64,000 nt of DNA from Enterococcus phoeniculicola ATCC BAA-412 (GCF_000407505.1 NZ_ASWE01000002.1:620001-684000), one strand, 5' to 3'; counted from the first letter of the stretch, positions 48,907-58,440 are shown. Numbers and translations are program-made. Notes: generated from the letters alone by a model not told the origin.

Positions 48907-51900
48907 GTTTGTTTCCTCCTTCATCCGTGGCTTTTGTTTGTTCTTCTTGTATCTTTTGTAGTGCTTCTTCTTTAGTTAGCTTCTCTAAGCGATGATAATT
49001 ATTCTCTTTAAGCATGACATCAAAGGTACAAATACTGCGAAATGGACAATACTGGCAAGCAATACGCTGTTTATCTTTATAGGAAGGATTCAGCTGGATT
49101 TCTCCAGAGGTAATTGAATTTCCCGCTTCTTTCATATTTTTTCTGTTATGTTCCATAAATTTTGCCAGTTCATCTTCTGTAAAAAATTTATCCTTACTTA
49201 ATGCATTCTTTTGATAAAGATCCTTTGCATTTTTTTTGATAGGATAAAGCAAAGACGATTCTTTGGCTTCCAAGCTATTATCTAACGTTGAAAATAATTC
49301 AGGCTCATCGACAAATAGTCCATCATAGCTATATTTTTTTAATGTTTCTTTTTCTATTGAGTTTTCAGAGGTTAATACAGGATTATGGACATGTAAGTAG
49401 AATGCACCAGCTGGATGAATAGACTCTTTTGCTTGTCCAGTAAGTCTCGTAGCATCCATAAGTGCAACATCAAGGTAGGTTAGTAACTGCATTGCTAGCC
49501 CATAATAAGCTTCTGTTATATCGAAACTTCGTCCGCTTGATTTGTAGTCAATCACGCTAAGCCAAGTTTGATTTTCATTTTTAGCTACATCAAGACGATC
49601 AATTTTCCCACGCAGGTGAAGTTTTCCACCGTTGTTTAAAGGAAGCTCAATCCCTGGGATTCCTTTTTCTCCAGCTATCTGTCCAAAGAGAATTTCCGTC
49701 TGTAAAGGACTCATGTTAGTTCGCTGACTTTGTTTTTGTAAGGCCCAAGCGACTTTTTGAATCGTTTGGCTAAGCTGATGACGAATATAATTCATACGTG
49801 CTGAGCTTGCTAAAATTTCAAATCGAATTTCTCCAAAGACATTTTTTAACACTTCTTCAGCAAAGGCTGACCGTTGTTCTTCGTTTAAATCAGTCAATAA
49901 TAAGTCTTTTGAAAAGAGAAGCTTAAAGAATTGATCCAAAGCCTCATGGTAAAAATCGCCAGTTGCTGCAGGCGTTAGACCATACAATTCCCTTTCTTTT
50001 AGCTTCAATCCAAAATTAGCAAAATATTTGTATTGACAGTTGTAGAAGCTTTCCATACGAGAGATGGATGCATATAAATCTTCCCCATATAATTTTTCAG
50101 CAAGATCAGCTGAAAGTGACACAGGGATATTTTGATAAGAGCGACTAGAAAAAACCTTTTCAGCAAGCGGCGCGTAAGATGAATTTTTCAATTTCTTTTC
50201 TATTGTCTGCCAATTCAGTGGAATATTTACTTTTTCTTCATCTGATAATCGATACAACGTATTTAAACTACTGATTAAGCTTCTATACGTCCCTACGAAT
50301 TGAGAGAGTTCACTTGTTAAATGTAAAGAGATTTTTTCTTGAATAGGAATCCCTAAATAGTCGTTTATTCTTGATACATAAGGTGAGAGTCTCAAGTTTT
50401 TTTGTGTATCATAGTTTGCAGAATACGTAAGATAAAGTTTTTCGCTTGCTGATAAGAATACTAAATATGCCTGAAAAGGTTTTTGAGACATTGATTGGCT
50501 TGATGCATCAACTAAATATTGATTATCCTCTAAACGTTCATTTAGCAGTTGACGTTCCTCACTTGTTAACAGTCCTTTAGTCTCAGAATGACCTGGGAAA
50601 ATCTGATCATTTAATCCAATAGCGAATGTGATTTTTGCTTGATCAATTCGTGCCAAATCAAGCTTGTTTACTTGTACTTGGTCAATAGCGGTCGGAATTT
50701 TCCCATAGCTAAGATTTTCAAGACCACTACTCAAAATATCTTGAAATGCGCGCCAATCAAATGACTCTCTCCCATAAATAGTTACATATTCATCAAGTAA
50801 GTCAATGAACGCATTCCATGTTTGCTCGTGATTTCTAGCTGCTTCTAAATTTCCTCTAGCAACCTCTTGATCTCGCCAGGCAATTAGCTGAGTTTCAACT
50901 CCGGAAGCTATTAAAAATTTGTATAAAAATACTGCGGCTTCATTCCCAGTTTTCGCCTTTTTTATCGTCTTAAAAAATTCAGGCAGTCGATTTTGGATTA
51001 GTTTTCTAATCTCATTAGAGAGAGTTTCTAACGACTCGGATTCATTTAATGTCTCTGATTCAAAATCATAGGAAATAAAATGCCAGTCACGCTCCCTAGT
51101 CCAAAAACTCCCTTGGAAATTATACGCTAATGAGATATTTTCTGTTATATCTACCTTACGTCTAAAATTATCACGTTGCTTTAACCAAGTATCACTATCT
51201 GAGTTAGGTAAAAATAATTCTGTCCGTAAGAATCTGAAAATATCCGCTAAACGAAACTGATAACGATCTATAGCGAAAAGTGAATTTAGAAACTCAACTA
51301 GTGGATGTTGCTCCATCAATTGATCTTCATCAATGTAACAAGGAATATCCATTTGAGTAAATACAGGTTCAATTAAGTGTTTATATAAATCTACATCCCC
51401 TGTTAGTAGCTGAATATCTCGATAACGATAATGTTCTTCAGAGACGAGTCTTCGGATTTCAACAGCAATGTGTTGAATCTCCACAGTAGGTGTCTCAGCC
51501 CTCCAAATTTGAATTGCCTGTGTATGATTGAATTGTTTTTTTTGAAACTTTTCTTGATTTTGTGTAGCAATCCATAAATTATTTAGCGCATCAAATTCCT
51601 CAATCTTTTGTTTAACTGGAGCAACTTTATCAATGAAAGTTTGAATACCCCTCTCAGCGGCAACTTGCCGTAACCGATAGTAAACTTCCCCAGTCTCTCT
51701 AAATAAATTTAACGGTTGCGGTTTTTCTGCTGGATACCCTACATCAAGAATTAGTGCGATAGATAGGTGTCCGTAAGTCATCAGAGTAGAAACTAACTGA
51801 TGTTCCTGCGCGTTAAAATGAGAGAAGCCAGAAACGATAAATTTCGTATGTGTTAAATCAATTGTTGGTAAATAGCTCATTAACAAATCTAAAACATCTG

Positions 51901-52453
51901 GTGAATGGATATCACGGTTGAGTAACTCTTCTTCAAATTTTGAAAAAAGATAAGATAAATCGGTTAATTTCAGCTGCTCGTCTAATTGCTTTGCTTTAGG
52001 ATTTGTATATGTTATTTGGAGATCTTCAGGGGTAATATTTCCACTTTTCAACTCCGTATATAAAGAGTATAACTGTTGAATAAATCCTGTCTTATTTACT
52101 TCTCCACGAAATACAGTAAGATTTTCTTGCTCTTTTTCTAAAATTTGGCGAAAAATCATTGCAGCTCCCGCTTCACTTAACTCGTTTCCTGATAGTAATG
52201 TTGTTTGCTGAAGAAAAAACCAAGCTAAACGATAGAAACTAAAGACTTGTACCTTAGTCGTACTAATAGCTGTTAATTTTTTTGAGTGGCGAAGCTTAGA
52301 TAAAATTTCTTGTTCTTGTTCAAATTTATTATAGTTAGGAACTAGAAAATAAACCTCATTTTTTGGGTTTTTAGAAAGCCATTCGTTCGCTTCTTCAATT
52401 AAAGAAGCTTGATGATTATGGTTGGCAGAACCAATAATAAACTGTAAACTCAC
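48899..52453 (-). CDS. addB: AddB (RexB): helicase-nuclease subunit B
   Basis: 1184 residues, GTG start at 52453. The N-terminal segment FIIGSANHNHQ sits where Bacillus AddB has a Walker A lysine; the Lys is absent, as in RexB-type subunits. The nuclease core has LSVIDYKSSGR. Cysteines of an iron-sulphur staple are visible (one in NCQYKYF near 800, three in the terminal CQYCPFRSIC). It recognises Chi-like sites in the AddAB complex. A degenerate LexA box lies about 70 nt upstream. Confidence 0.94.
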   Translation of the reverse strand: MSLQFIIGSANHNHQASLIEEANEWLSKNPKNEVYFLVPNYNKFEQEQEILSKLRHSKKLTAISTTKVQVFSFYRLAWFFLQQTTLLSGNELSEAGAAMIFRQILEKEQENLTVFRGEVNKTGFIQQLYSLYTELKSGNITPEDLQITYTNPKAKQLDEQLKLTDLSYLFSKFEEELLNRDIHSPDVLDLLMSYLPTIDLTHTKFIVSGFSHFNAQEHQLVSTLMTYGHLSIALILDVGYPAEKPQPLNLFRETGEVYYRLRQVAAERGIQTFIDKVAPVKQKIEEFDALNNLWIATQNQEKFQKKQFNHTQAIQIWRAETPTVEIQHIAVEIRRLVSEEHYRYRDIQLLTGDVDLYKHLIEPVFTQMDIPCYIDEDQLMEQHPLVEFLNSLFAIDRYQFRLADIFRFLRTELFLPNSDSDTWLKQRDNFRRKVDITENISLAYNFQGSFWTRERDWHFISYDFESETLNESESLETLSNEIRKLIQNRLPEFFKTIKKAKTGNEAAVFLYKFLIASGVETQLIAWRDQEVARGNLEAARNHEQTWNAFIDLLDEYVTIYGRESFDWRAFQDILSSGLENLSYGKIPTAIDQVQVNKLDLARIDQAKITFAIGLNDQIFPGHSETKGLLTSEERQLLNERLEDNQYLVDASSQSMSQKPFQAYLVFLSASEKLYLTYSANYDTQKNLRLSPYVSRINDYLGIPIQEKISLHLTSELSQFVGTYRSLISSLNTLYRLSDEEKVNIPLNWQTIEKKLKNSSYAPLAEKVFSSRSYQNIPVSLSADLAEKLYGEDLYASISRMESFYNCQYKYFANFGLKLKERELYGLTPAATGDFYHEALDQFFKLLFSKDLLLTDLNEEQRSAFAEEVLKNVFGEIRFEILASSARMNYIRHQLSQTIQKVAWALQKQSQRTNMSPLQTEILFGQIAGEKGIPGIELPLNNGGKLHLRGKIDRLDVAKNENQTWLSVIDYKSSGRSFDITEAYYGLAMQLLTYLDVALMDATRLTGQAKESIHPAGAFYLHVHNPVLTSENSIEKETLKKYSYDGLFVDEPELFSTLDNSLEAKESSLLYPIKKNAKDLYQKNALSKDKFFTEDELAKFMEHNRKNMKEAGNSITSGEIQLNPSYKDKQRIACQYCPFRSICTFDVMLKENNYHRLEKLTKEEALQKIQEEQTKATDEGGNKHG

Positions 52454-52498
52454 ACAATCACAACCTTTTCTTTTAAATGAAACAAAATGGAGTTACGC

Positions 52499-52534
52499 AC
52501 TTCTATTATAACAAAAACAAGGAACGTTTGTTCT
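52499..52534 (-). promoter_or_regulatory. addBA promoter region with LexA-like box
   Basis: GGAACGTTTGTTCT (52521-52534) retains the GAAC-N4-GTTC core but lacks the outer C and G of the full box. On the minus strand a TATAAT (52510-52505) follows it; no good -35 is seen. SOS control of addBA is therefore possible but unproven. Confidence 0.45.
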
Positions 52535-52666
52535 TTTTTTTCTCTTTTCTTATTTCTATCTATTTTAGATTATTTCTTAGCATAGAAACAGAAAAAAGAG
52601 CCCCTTCTATTTCTACATACGCAAATGAATGATTCATTTTTTGTAAAAATAACTTAGTGCTCTTTT

Positions 52667-53215
52667 TTATTTAATTTCTCCGATTCTATTCAATGGAAAA
52701 AATCCAAACCGCGCATCTCCTAAAATAGCTTTTTCATCTATGAAACCGACTTCAGCATATCGACTATCTTTTGAAACAGGACGATTATCTCCTAAAACAA
52801 AATACATCCCTTCTGGAACTTTGTTTAGGCCATACAATTCAGTTAACGTGAAATCATTAGTCAATGGCAAACTTGCTGCGTACTTATTCTTATTTTCATC
52901 TAAGTAAGGTTCAGCATATGCTTTTTTATTTATATAAAGAATATCATTTTTATATTCTATCTCATCTCCGGGAAGGCCAATCACTCGCTTAATGTAATTT
53001 GTATTTTCTTCATCAGGCGCTAAGAACGTGATAATATCAAATCGCTTGATTTTTGTATGAGAAACAGTAAGGATTTGTTGACCATTCACTAATGTCGAAT
53101 CCATGGAATCTCCTTTTACAATAACAGGCGTAAATAAAAAAATACGTAAGAAAACAAGTAATAAGACAAAAAAGAGAAGTCCATTAACCATATATATCCA
53201 TCTCAACCGCCTCAA
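52667..53215 (-). CDS. lepB: Type I signal peptidase
   Basis: 182 residues. One N-terminal membrane anchor (about 8-28), then the S26 protease with Ser37 (KGDSMDSTL) and Lys76 (YIKRVIGLPGDEI), and GDNRPVSKDSR. It removes Sec/Tat signal peptides outside the membrane. TTG start supported by AGGAGGG seven nt upstream. Confidence 0.95.
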   Translation of the reverse strand: MRRLRWIYMVNGLLFFVLLLVFLRIFLFTPVIVKGDSMDSTLVNGQQILTVSHTKIKRFDIITFLAPDEENTNYIKRVIGLPGDEIEYKNDILYINKKAYAEPYLDENKNKYAASLPLTNDFTLTELYGLNKVPEGMYFVLGDNRPVSKDSRYAEVGFIDEKAILGDARFGFFPLNRIGEIK

Positions 53216-53368
53216 TATTTTCCCTCCTATTTATTTGTAAAATCAGTTTACCATAAAGCCTAATTGAGAAACAAAGGTTAAACATGTGAAAATATTATCT
53301 TTGAATAAGAAGTGATAAGCGAATCCAGGAAAAAGATCACTCGTAAAGAAATATATTTTTAATAAAAA

Positions 53369-53391
53369 AGGCAAGACACAATGTCTCACCT
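53369..53391 (-). terminator. Terminator of the peptide transporter gene
   Basis: On the minus strand AGGTGAGACA pairs with TGTCTTGCCT around a 3-nt loop, followed by a T-run. Confidence 0.75.
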
Positions 53392-53400
53392 CTTCCTTAA

Positions 53401-54867
53401 TTAATGAACAGAGCCCATTAATTTTTTTATTGGATTTTTTACTAAGATTAAAATGATCCCAGCAATTACTGCAACGCCACCAACGATACCAAAATATGCT
53501 GATTCAGTGGCAGGCGTGTAAAAACGAGCAATCTGCGCATTGATTGCTTGAGAAGCTGCATCTGCAAGTAGCCAAATAGCAACTGTTTGTGACTCAAAGG
53601 CCCTTGGTGCTAGTTTAGTTGTGATTGATAATCCTACAGGAGATAGACACATTTCTCCAACAATCATAATAAAGAAGCTAAGGATTAACCACATGGGGCT
53701 TACTCGTCCTTCAGTTCCAAATAACAATCCTGGAAACATCAACAACACAAAAGAGAGACCAGCAAAAATTAATCCAAATGAAAATTTAACTACTGTAGAG
53801 GGCTGTCTATTTCCAAGTTTTGTCCAAAGAGTAACAAATACAGGCGTTAAAATAAAAACAAAGATTGGATTTAACGATTGAAACCAGCTAGCCGCAATTG
53901 GGAAACTAAGCAATGCCCCTTTTGTACGCTCGCTTGCAAATAAAGCTAATATAGAAGAGCCCTGCTCTTCTAAAGACCAAAAGACAATAGCGGAAAGAAA
54001 CAACGGAATATAGGCCATCACTTTAGGTTTTTCCTCAGCTGTTACATCTTTTGATGTCAACATTTTCACGAAATAATAAATAGGTAATAAAATTCCCAAG
54101 ATACTAATCGCATTGACAATAAAATCAATGGTTAAATTATCAGTTGCATAAGCGATGCCAAAAATACCAGCAACGAGAATAACAGCAATTAATGCAGCAA
54201 TCCCAAATTTTTTCTTTTCTGCTGCATCCATAGGATTTGTTGGAACTCTTCCAATGTTTCCTAAGCTTTTCTTTCCTTGAATCAAATATTGCAACAGACC
54301 AAAGAACATTCCAAAAGCAGCAATAGAAAATCCTAAATGATAGTTATAATTTTGACCTAGCGTTCCTACGATGAATGGCGCAAGCAATGCCCCCATGTTG
54401 ATTCCCATGTAAAAAATGGAGAAACCAGCGTCACGTCGTAAATCTGTTTTAGAATAAAGATGACCAACCATACCTGAAACATTTGGTTTTAACATCCCTG
54501 TTCCAATGATAATTAGAAGCATGGAAATAAATAGAGCGCCGATACCAAACGGTGTAGCTAAAACAACGTGTCCAATCATAATAAAGACGCCGCCATAAAA
54601 GACCGTTTTTCTAGAGCCTAACACTCGGTCAGATAGCCAGCCACCAATAATGCTCGACATAAATACCAAGGAACCATAAATGGACATAATTGCTAATGCG
54701 GTTGTCCGTGGTAAGCCTAGTCCCCCATTTGCTACGGTGTCATAAATGTAAAAAATTAGTAAGGCACGCATTCCATAGTAACTAAATCTTTCCCACATTT
54801 CTGTGAAGAACAATGTCGATAGACCTTTGGGTTGCCCGAAGAAGGATCGATCCTGCTCGTTTTCCAT
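53401..54867 (-). CDS. dtpT: Proton-dependent di-/tripeptide transporter (POT/PTR2 family)
   Basis: 488 residues from the ATG at 54867 (MENEQDRSFFGQPKGL..), which matches the usual DtpT start; the frame extends to an ATG at 54906 without an SD. About 14 helices. Family motifs: FFTEMWERFSYYGMRALL (the ExxERFxYY motif) and FSIFYMGINMGALLAP. It imports small peptides with protons. Monocistronic. Confidence 0.93.
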   Translation of the reverse strand: MENEQDRSFFGQPKGLSTLFFTEMWERFSYYGMRALLIFYIYDTVANGGLGLPRTTALAIMSIYGSLVFMSSIIGGWLSDRVLGSRKTVFYGGVFIMIGHVVLATPFGIGALFISMLLIIIGTGMLKPNVSGMVGHLYSKTDLRRDAGFSIFYMGINMGALLAPFIVGTLGQNYNYHLGFSIAAFGMFFGLLQYLIQGKKSLGNIGRVPTNPMDAAEKKKFGIAALIAVILVAGIFGIAYATDNLTIDFIVNAISILGILLPIYYFVKMLTSKDVTAEEKPKVMAYIPLFLSAIVFWSLEEQGSSILALFASERTKGALLSFPIAASWFQSLNPIFVFILTPVFVTLWTKLGNRQPSTVVKFSFGLIFAGLSFVLLMFPGLLFGTEGRVSPMWLILSFFIMIVGEMCLSPVGLSITTKLAPRAFESQTVAIWLLADAASQAINAQIARFYTPATESAYFGIVGGVAVIAGIILILVKNPIKKLMGSVH

Positions 54868-55061
54868 TGTAAAACCCCAATTCTTTTTTTTATTCAGAAT
54901 AGTCATAATGAATTGTATGAATATTCCTAAAAAACTAATAACTGTAAGTTTATACTCTAAACATTTTAGCCTGATGATTAATTAGTTGGAAAATAATTAG
55001 AAAATGCTTGTCGTTTTTTCAGAAAAAAGAAGGAAATAAGAAGTCGGCATAATAAAAATAA

Positions 55062-55535
55062 TTACTCAATAATGATTTCCAAATCTGCATCTTCTTTAAG
55101 TTTTGTTGAAAGAAAAAGTACCAGCTCTTCCATTGGAATAGAAAATTTTAAAAGTGGTCCCCGGAGTCCGCTTCGAAAAAAATTTAATTTTACCTCATTG
55201 GACTCTTTATTTTGATAGAGTACAATACGATCAATCTCAGAATAAGCAACCCCTCGACGATCAAATACGTTTAGAATTATACGTTCATCAGTTAAACCTT
55301 TTCTATCCAATAAGAAACTTAAAAATATCAGTGCAGCAAGTACGCCTCGAACACGATCATCTAGAGTAGTATATGTAGTAATCGACATCCAAATAGTCAG
55401 AATCGAAAGCCCTACTATTATAATAGAAGTATTTTTTCTTCTAAGTGTGGCGATTCGTACTTCTTTTCTCACTAAATTTAAATATAAAAACATGATAATT
55501 ACAAATAAAAACAAAAGCAGTGTAAATAGACTCAT
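55062..55535 (-). CDS. Two-helix membrane protein with cytoplasmic beta-rich domain, unknown
   Basis: 157 residues. Helices at about 3-21 and 37-55 and a short hydrophobic stretch at 64-76 are followed by a soluble part (DERIILNVFDRRGVAYSEIDRIVLYQ..) that resembles PH-like domains of bacterial membrane proteins. No family assigned. Confidence 0.65.
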   Translation of the reverse strand: MSLFTLLLFLFVIIMFLYLNLVRKEVRIATLRRKNTSIIIVGLSILTIWMSITTYTTLDDRVRGVLAALIFLSFLLDRKGLTDERIILNVFDRRGVAYSEIDRIVLYQNKESNEVKLNFFRSGLRGPLLKFSIPMEELVLFLSTKLKEDADLEIIIE

Positions 55536-55608
55536 GAAATTCTCCTATCCTTTTTCGTAAAAATTCTTTCTTCAACTATAGAACCAATTATTTTCAATTA
55601 AAAAGAAA

Positions 55609-55641
55609 AAGTAGATTGAAAGCTTTAGCCTCAATCTACTT
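55609..55641 (-). terminator. Terminator after the two small genes at 55.6-56.1 kb
   Basis: AAGTAGATTGA (55609-55619) pairs with TCAATCTACTT (55631-55641); T-rich on the minus strand. Confidence 0.7.
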
Positions 55642-55644
55642 CTA

Positions 55645-55851
55645 TTAAAGCGCTTGATTAAATGTATCATATCGTGCAACAACCATGTTTGATTTTGCTT
55701 CTAATTGTTCTGCATCAATTGTTTCGCATGAGTTAACACGAACAACGGCACAATTTATCATTTTGGAAACGACTTCTCCAACAACAATTTTCTCAAAACC
55801 AATTGGCTGGCATTGATAGTTTTGCCCCAGTTCAACTTGTTCTTCTTGCAT
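55645..55851 (-). CDS. Small conserved-looking protein, unknown
   Basis: 68 residues from the ATG at 55851; GTAGGAGG lies nine nt upstream, making the TTG at 55860 unlikely. Beta-rich pattern (VELGQNYQCQPIGFEKIVVGEVV; NCAVVRVNSCE). Soluble; no family recognised. It follows the gene at 55875 by 23 nt. Confidence 0.6.
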   Translation of the reverse strand: MQEEQVELGQNYQCQPIGFEKIVVGEVVSKMINCAVVRVNSCETIDAEQLEAKSNMVVARYDTFNQAL

Positions 55852-55874
55852 CCAAAGCAACCTCCTACAACATC

Positions 55875-56096
55875 CTAATTTTTTATTAGTTTTTCCAACA
55901 AGAGCATCGCATCCACCTCTAATTGTGGATTTGTTTTAAACAAATCAATTAAATGGCCTTCTTGCATTCCCCATGTTGTAATTAACCATTGCTCAGCATC
56001 ATCTAAATAATCATAGTCAATACCACAAGCCATATCCCTATAAACAGAAGTAAAATGACGGTCCATTTCAGTATATTTTGTGTCTAGAATTTCCAC
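55875..56096 (-). CDS. Small acidic protein, unknown
   Basis: 73 residues from the GTG at 56096, preferred because GAGGGG lies seven nt upstream; in-frame ATGs to 56129 lack an SD. Composition is acidic and aromatic (YRDMACGIDYDYLDDAEQWLITTWG). Probably co-transcribed with the next small gene. Confidence 0.55.
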   Translation of the reverse strand: MEILDTKYTEMDRHFTSVYRDMACGIDYDYLDDAEQWLITTWGMQEGHLIDLFKTNPQLEVDAMLLLEKLIKN

Positions 56097-56239
56097 AAAG
56101 CATCCCCTCACTTTCATCCTTAAGAGCATTATATCGAATTGTTTTCGTTTTCACAATCAAAAGGTTCTTTATTATAGCAAATGATTCGTCATTTCTATAA
56201 ATTTTCGATACAATGTAGAAAAGAAAGGGTGATTATGTA

Positions 56240-56767
56240 ATGGAAGCATTTTTTAAACAATTTCAAAAATACGCTATTTTAAGAGGAATTGCTTACACGC
56301 TTGTGGGAATATTTGCACTGACGAATCCCGGTGTTTTTTTTAAAGCAATTATTTATTTCATCGCAGGATACTTTGTATTGATGGGAATTATCAATTGTTT
56401 AGCCGCAAGAAAACTTCATAAGGAAACTGGAAGCTATGGGTTTAGTATGGCTTCAGGATTGTTTTTCTTTCTTCTAGCGGTTATCGTACTATTCTTTTCA
56501 AAAGCAATTTTAAGCATCATCCCATTTTTCCTCGGTTTACTAGTAGTAGTAAATGGACTATCCCAACTTCTTCAAGCCTTAAATACGCCAAAAGGGAAAG
56601 GTTTGTGGTTGATATTTAGTATTATCATGCTTGCAGCAGGTTTGATACTTATGTTTAATCCATTTAAAACACTTCTAGTGGTTTGCCAAGTCTTTGGTGT
56701 TCTGTTAATTGTTAATGGATTATCTGAACTTGTAAATTACTTTCAGTTGAGAAAGCTCTATAGGTAA
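56240..56767 (+). CDS. DUF308/HdeD-like integral membrane protein
   Basis: 175 residues, about six helices in three pairs separated by short basic loops, with the repeated GxxxLxNGxxxL-type pattern (YFVLMGIINCLAARKLHKE; GLLVVVNGLSQLLQAL; GVLLIVNGLSELVNYF). HdeD-type proteins are tied to acid resistance in enteric bacteria; the Firmicute role is unknown. Confidence 0.82.
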   Translation: MEAFFKQFQKYAILRGIAYTLVGIFALTNPGVFFKAIIYFIAGYFVLMGIINCLAARKLHKETGSYGFSMASGLFFFLLAVIVLFFSKAILSIIPFFLGLLVVVNGLSQLLQALNTPKGKGLWLIFSIIMLAAGLILMFNPFKTLLVVCQVFGVLLIVNGLSELVNYFQLRKLYR

Positions 56768-56778
56768 TAGTCTATATC

Positions 56779-56820
56779 AAAAGGGGTAGTACGTGATGAT
56801 GAGTCTCGTACTACCCTTTT
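56779..56820. terminator. Bidirectional terminator at 56.8 kb
   Basis: AAAAGGGGTAGTACG pairs with CGTACTACCCTTTT, with one bulge. Confidence 0.8.
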
Positions 56821-57040
56821 ATTTTTTGATGTTTGTTTCTTCATCAGAATGCTGCTCTAAGGCCTCAAGCTGTTTATTTATTGAAAAAATTTCTTGACGA
56901 TTACTTAAAATTTCTTTAATCACTTGGTCGCGTTTTTCGCCTAGCTCCATAGAATCAATTTGCTGATAATAGGCAGCGAGCCGTTGAACATATTTCATTT
57001 TATCTTTTTTCAATTGATCAATTTGTCGTTTATCCTGCAT
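56819..57040 (-). CDS. Small coiled-coil protein, unknown
   Basis: 73 residues, almost entirely helical and charged (RQIDQLKKDKMKYVQRLAAYYQQ; EILSNRQEIFSINKQLEALEQH). AGGAGG precedes the ATG at good spacing. No family recognised. Confidence 0.65.
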   Translation of the reverse strand: MQDKRQIDQLKKDKMKYVQRLAAYYQQIDSMELGEKRDQVIKEILSNRQEIFSINKQLEALEQHSDEETNIKK

Positions 57041-57311
57041 ATTACTCGCCTCCTATAGAACAATTATACCTTATTTTCTGAAATTAAAGCGTTTTTTTTA
57101 CTTTTTTCATAATTTAATTAAGGAAAATTCGAATATTTGATATGATTTTTCGAGAATCATTAATCTTCTTTCAACGGGTGCTCTCCTTTTCATAACTAAT
57201 ATACGCCAATATTTTGATTATTTTGGAAAAATGATTTTTTATTTAAAAAGAGTAATAAATCTATTCTCAATTTCTATAATCTATTCTCTAATAGCTAGAG
57301 TATCTATTTCA

Positions 57312-57420
57312 TGCTATACTTGTTTTCTTGGCAGGGGCGTGAGCTATCAAAGTGAGTTATTCTCATGATGATGGCTCTCTTGTTTCATAGTCGGACAAAA
57401 TTTTCTGTTTTTTCTTGAGC
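57312..57420 (+). ncRNA. Possible structured RNA with its own extended -10 promoter
   Basis: TGC-TATACT (57312-57320) could start a transcript containing the hairpin GAGCTATCA (57341-57349) with TGATGGCTC (57369-57377, one G-U) and an inner TGAG/CTCA stem. T-rich sequence follows near 57403-57415. It does not match any riboswitch I know. The rest of 57041-57490 shows no gene; a TATAAT near 57430 may serve the small membrane gene downstream. Confidence 0.25.
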
Positions 57421-57490
57421 TTTTGTTATAATAGAGACAATGCTTTTAAAAATATTTTTATTAGTAAATAGTATATAAAGGAAAATAATC

Positions 57491-57673
57491 ATGACTTTTA
57501 AACGTTTTTTTCAATTATTTATTTGTTATCTGCTCTCTGTCATTGTAGGATATGGCGTAATTTCATTTTTTCCAGAAGCTAGTATTTGGGTTAAGGGCCT
57601 GTTGTTCACAGTGATTGGTTATATTGTTTTATGTTTACCACTAACTATTCTTACATTTTTGAAATCAAAATAG
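57491..57673 (+). CDS. Small two-helix membrane protein, unknown
   Basis: 60 residues: helices at about 7-26 and 35-57 with almost no soluble part. AAAGGA lies upstream. It precedes the lipoprotein gene by 15 nt, suggesting a pair. Confidence 0.6.
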   Translation: MTFKRFFQLFICYLLSVIVGYGVISFFPEASIWVKGLLFTVIGYIVLCLPLTILTFLKSK

Positions 57674-57688
57674 ACTTGAGGCGTTTCT

Positions 57689-58114
57689 ATGAAAAAAAGA
57701 GTGTTTTATCTTTTGGCTATTTTTGTTCCGATTCTCGGAGCATGTAGTCAAGTTGATACACAAAAGACAACAAATACAAACAGTTCAGCTGCAGAAACCA
57801 AACAATCAGAATCAACTACAGCATCTATACATAAAGAACTTCCTGAAGGGATAGAAGAAATTTTGAAATTGATAGAATCTTCTTCAGGTGCAGATCGAAC
57901 AACATTTTCTACAGAAATATATACCCCTAATTATTCGGGTAATAAACGAATCTATGTCATAAAGACAACCGAAATCGAAGGAAAGACTTCTTATTATCTT
58001 TATGTATCGAGTCCAGAAAAATTCATTACAATAGATGAAAATGAGTATAATGGAAAGCGTCAAGGGATAATTCAGCAAAATAATTCAGAAGAACCCTACT
58101 ATCAAGAAAATTAA
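57689..58114 (+). CDS. Small lipoprotein, unknown
   Basis: 141 residues. Signal with lipobox ILGAC (Cys about 19), a Thr/Ser/Asn/Glu-rich linker to about 50, then a small alpha/beta domain (EGIEEILKLIESS; KRIYVIKTTEIEGKTSYYLYVSS). Surface-anchored; no family recognised. Ends before the intergenic repeat at 58191. Confidence 0.7.
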   Translation: MKKRVFYLLAIFVPILGACSQVDTQKTTNTNSSAAETKQSESTTASIHKELPEGIEEILKLIESSSGADRTTFSTEIYTPNYSGNKRIYVIKTTEIEGKTSYYLYVSSPEKFITIDENEYNGKRQGIIQQNNSEEPYYQEN

Positions 58115-58190
58115 TCAATAAAGTTTTAAACCTTCATTTAAAGTAACTATTCTATTATTAATACAAGTATCTTATTTTTTTAAAGAACGT

Positions 58191-58228
58191 GAGGGTGGGA
58201 CAACTGTTTAAGTTATGCCCCACCCTCA
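58191..58228. repeat. Intergenic repeat, copy E: hairpin only
   Basis: GAGGGTGGGACAAC faces GTTATGCCCCACCCTC. Short form of the repeat head, positioned as a terminator between convergent genes. Confidence 0.7.
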
Positions 58229-58257
58229 GATCTAAGCCGCTTTTTCTAAACCTCATA

Positions 58258-58440
58258 TTATAAAACATTCGGATTGTATCGATAGGTAATATCCCCGTTT
58301 AAATGTGCTTCTCCTACGAAAAATTTTCTATCTTCTCTTTTTAACCAAGCTTCTCTAAATAAAAAGAAATTTTCTTTGGAAACCTCAATCTCATTTATTG
58401 TGCCTTCTTTTAATTCATCTAACTTTTTTTCATAATCCAT
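58258..58440 (-). CDS. Small protein, unknown
   Basis: 60 residues, hydrophilic (MDYEKKLDELKEGTINEIEV, then FFLFREAWLKREDRKFFVGEA). GGGAGTGG precedes the ATG. Cytoplasmic; no family recognised. Confidence 0.55.
   Translation of the reverse strand: MDYEKKLDELKEGTINEIEVSKENFFLFREAWLKREDRKFFVGEAHLNGDITYRYNPNVL

Noticed and set aside
53621-53881. 86-residue plus-strand frame inside the peptide transporter gene
   Set aside because: It is antisense to well-conserved transporter sequence and lacks any start signal.
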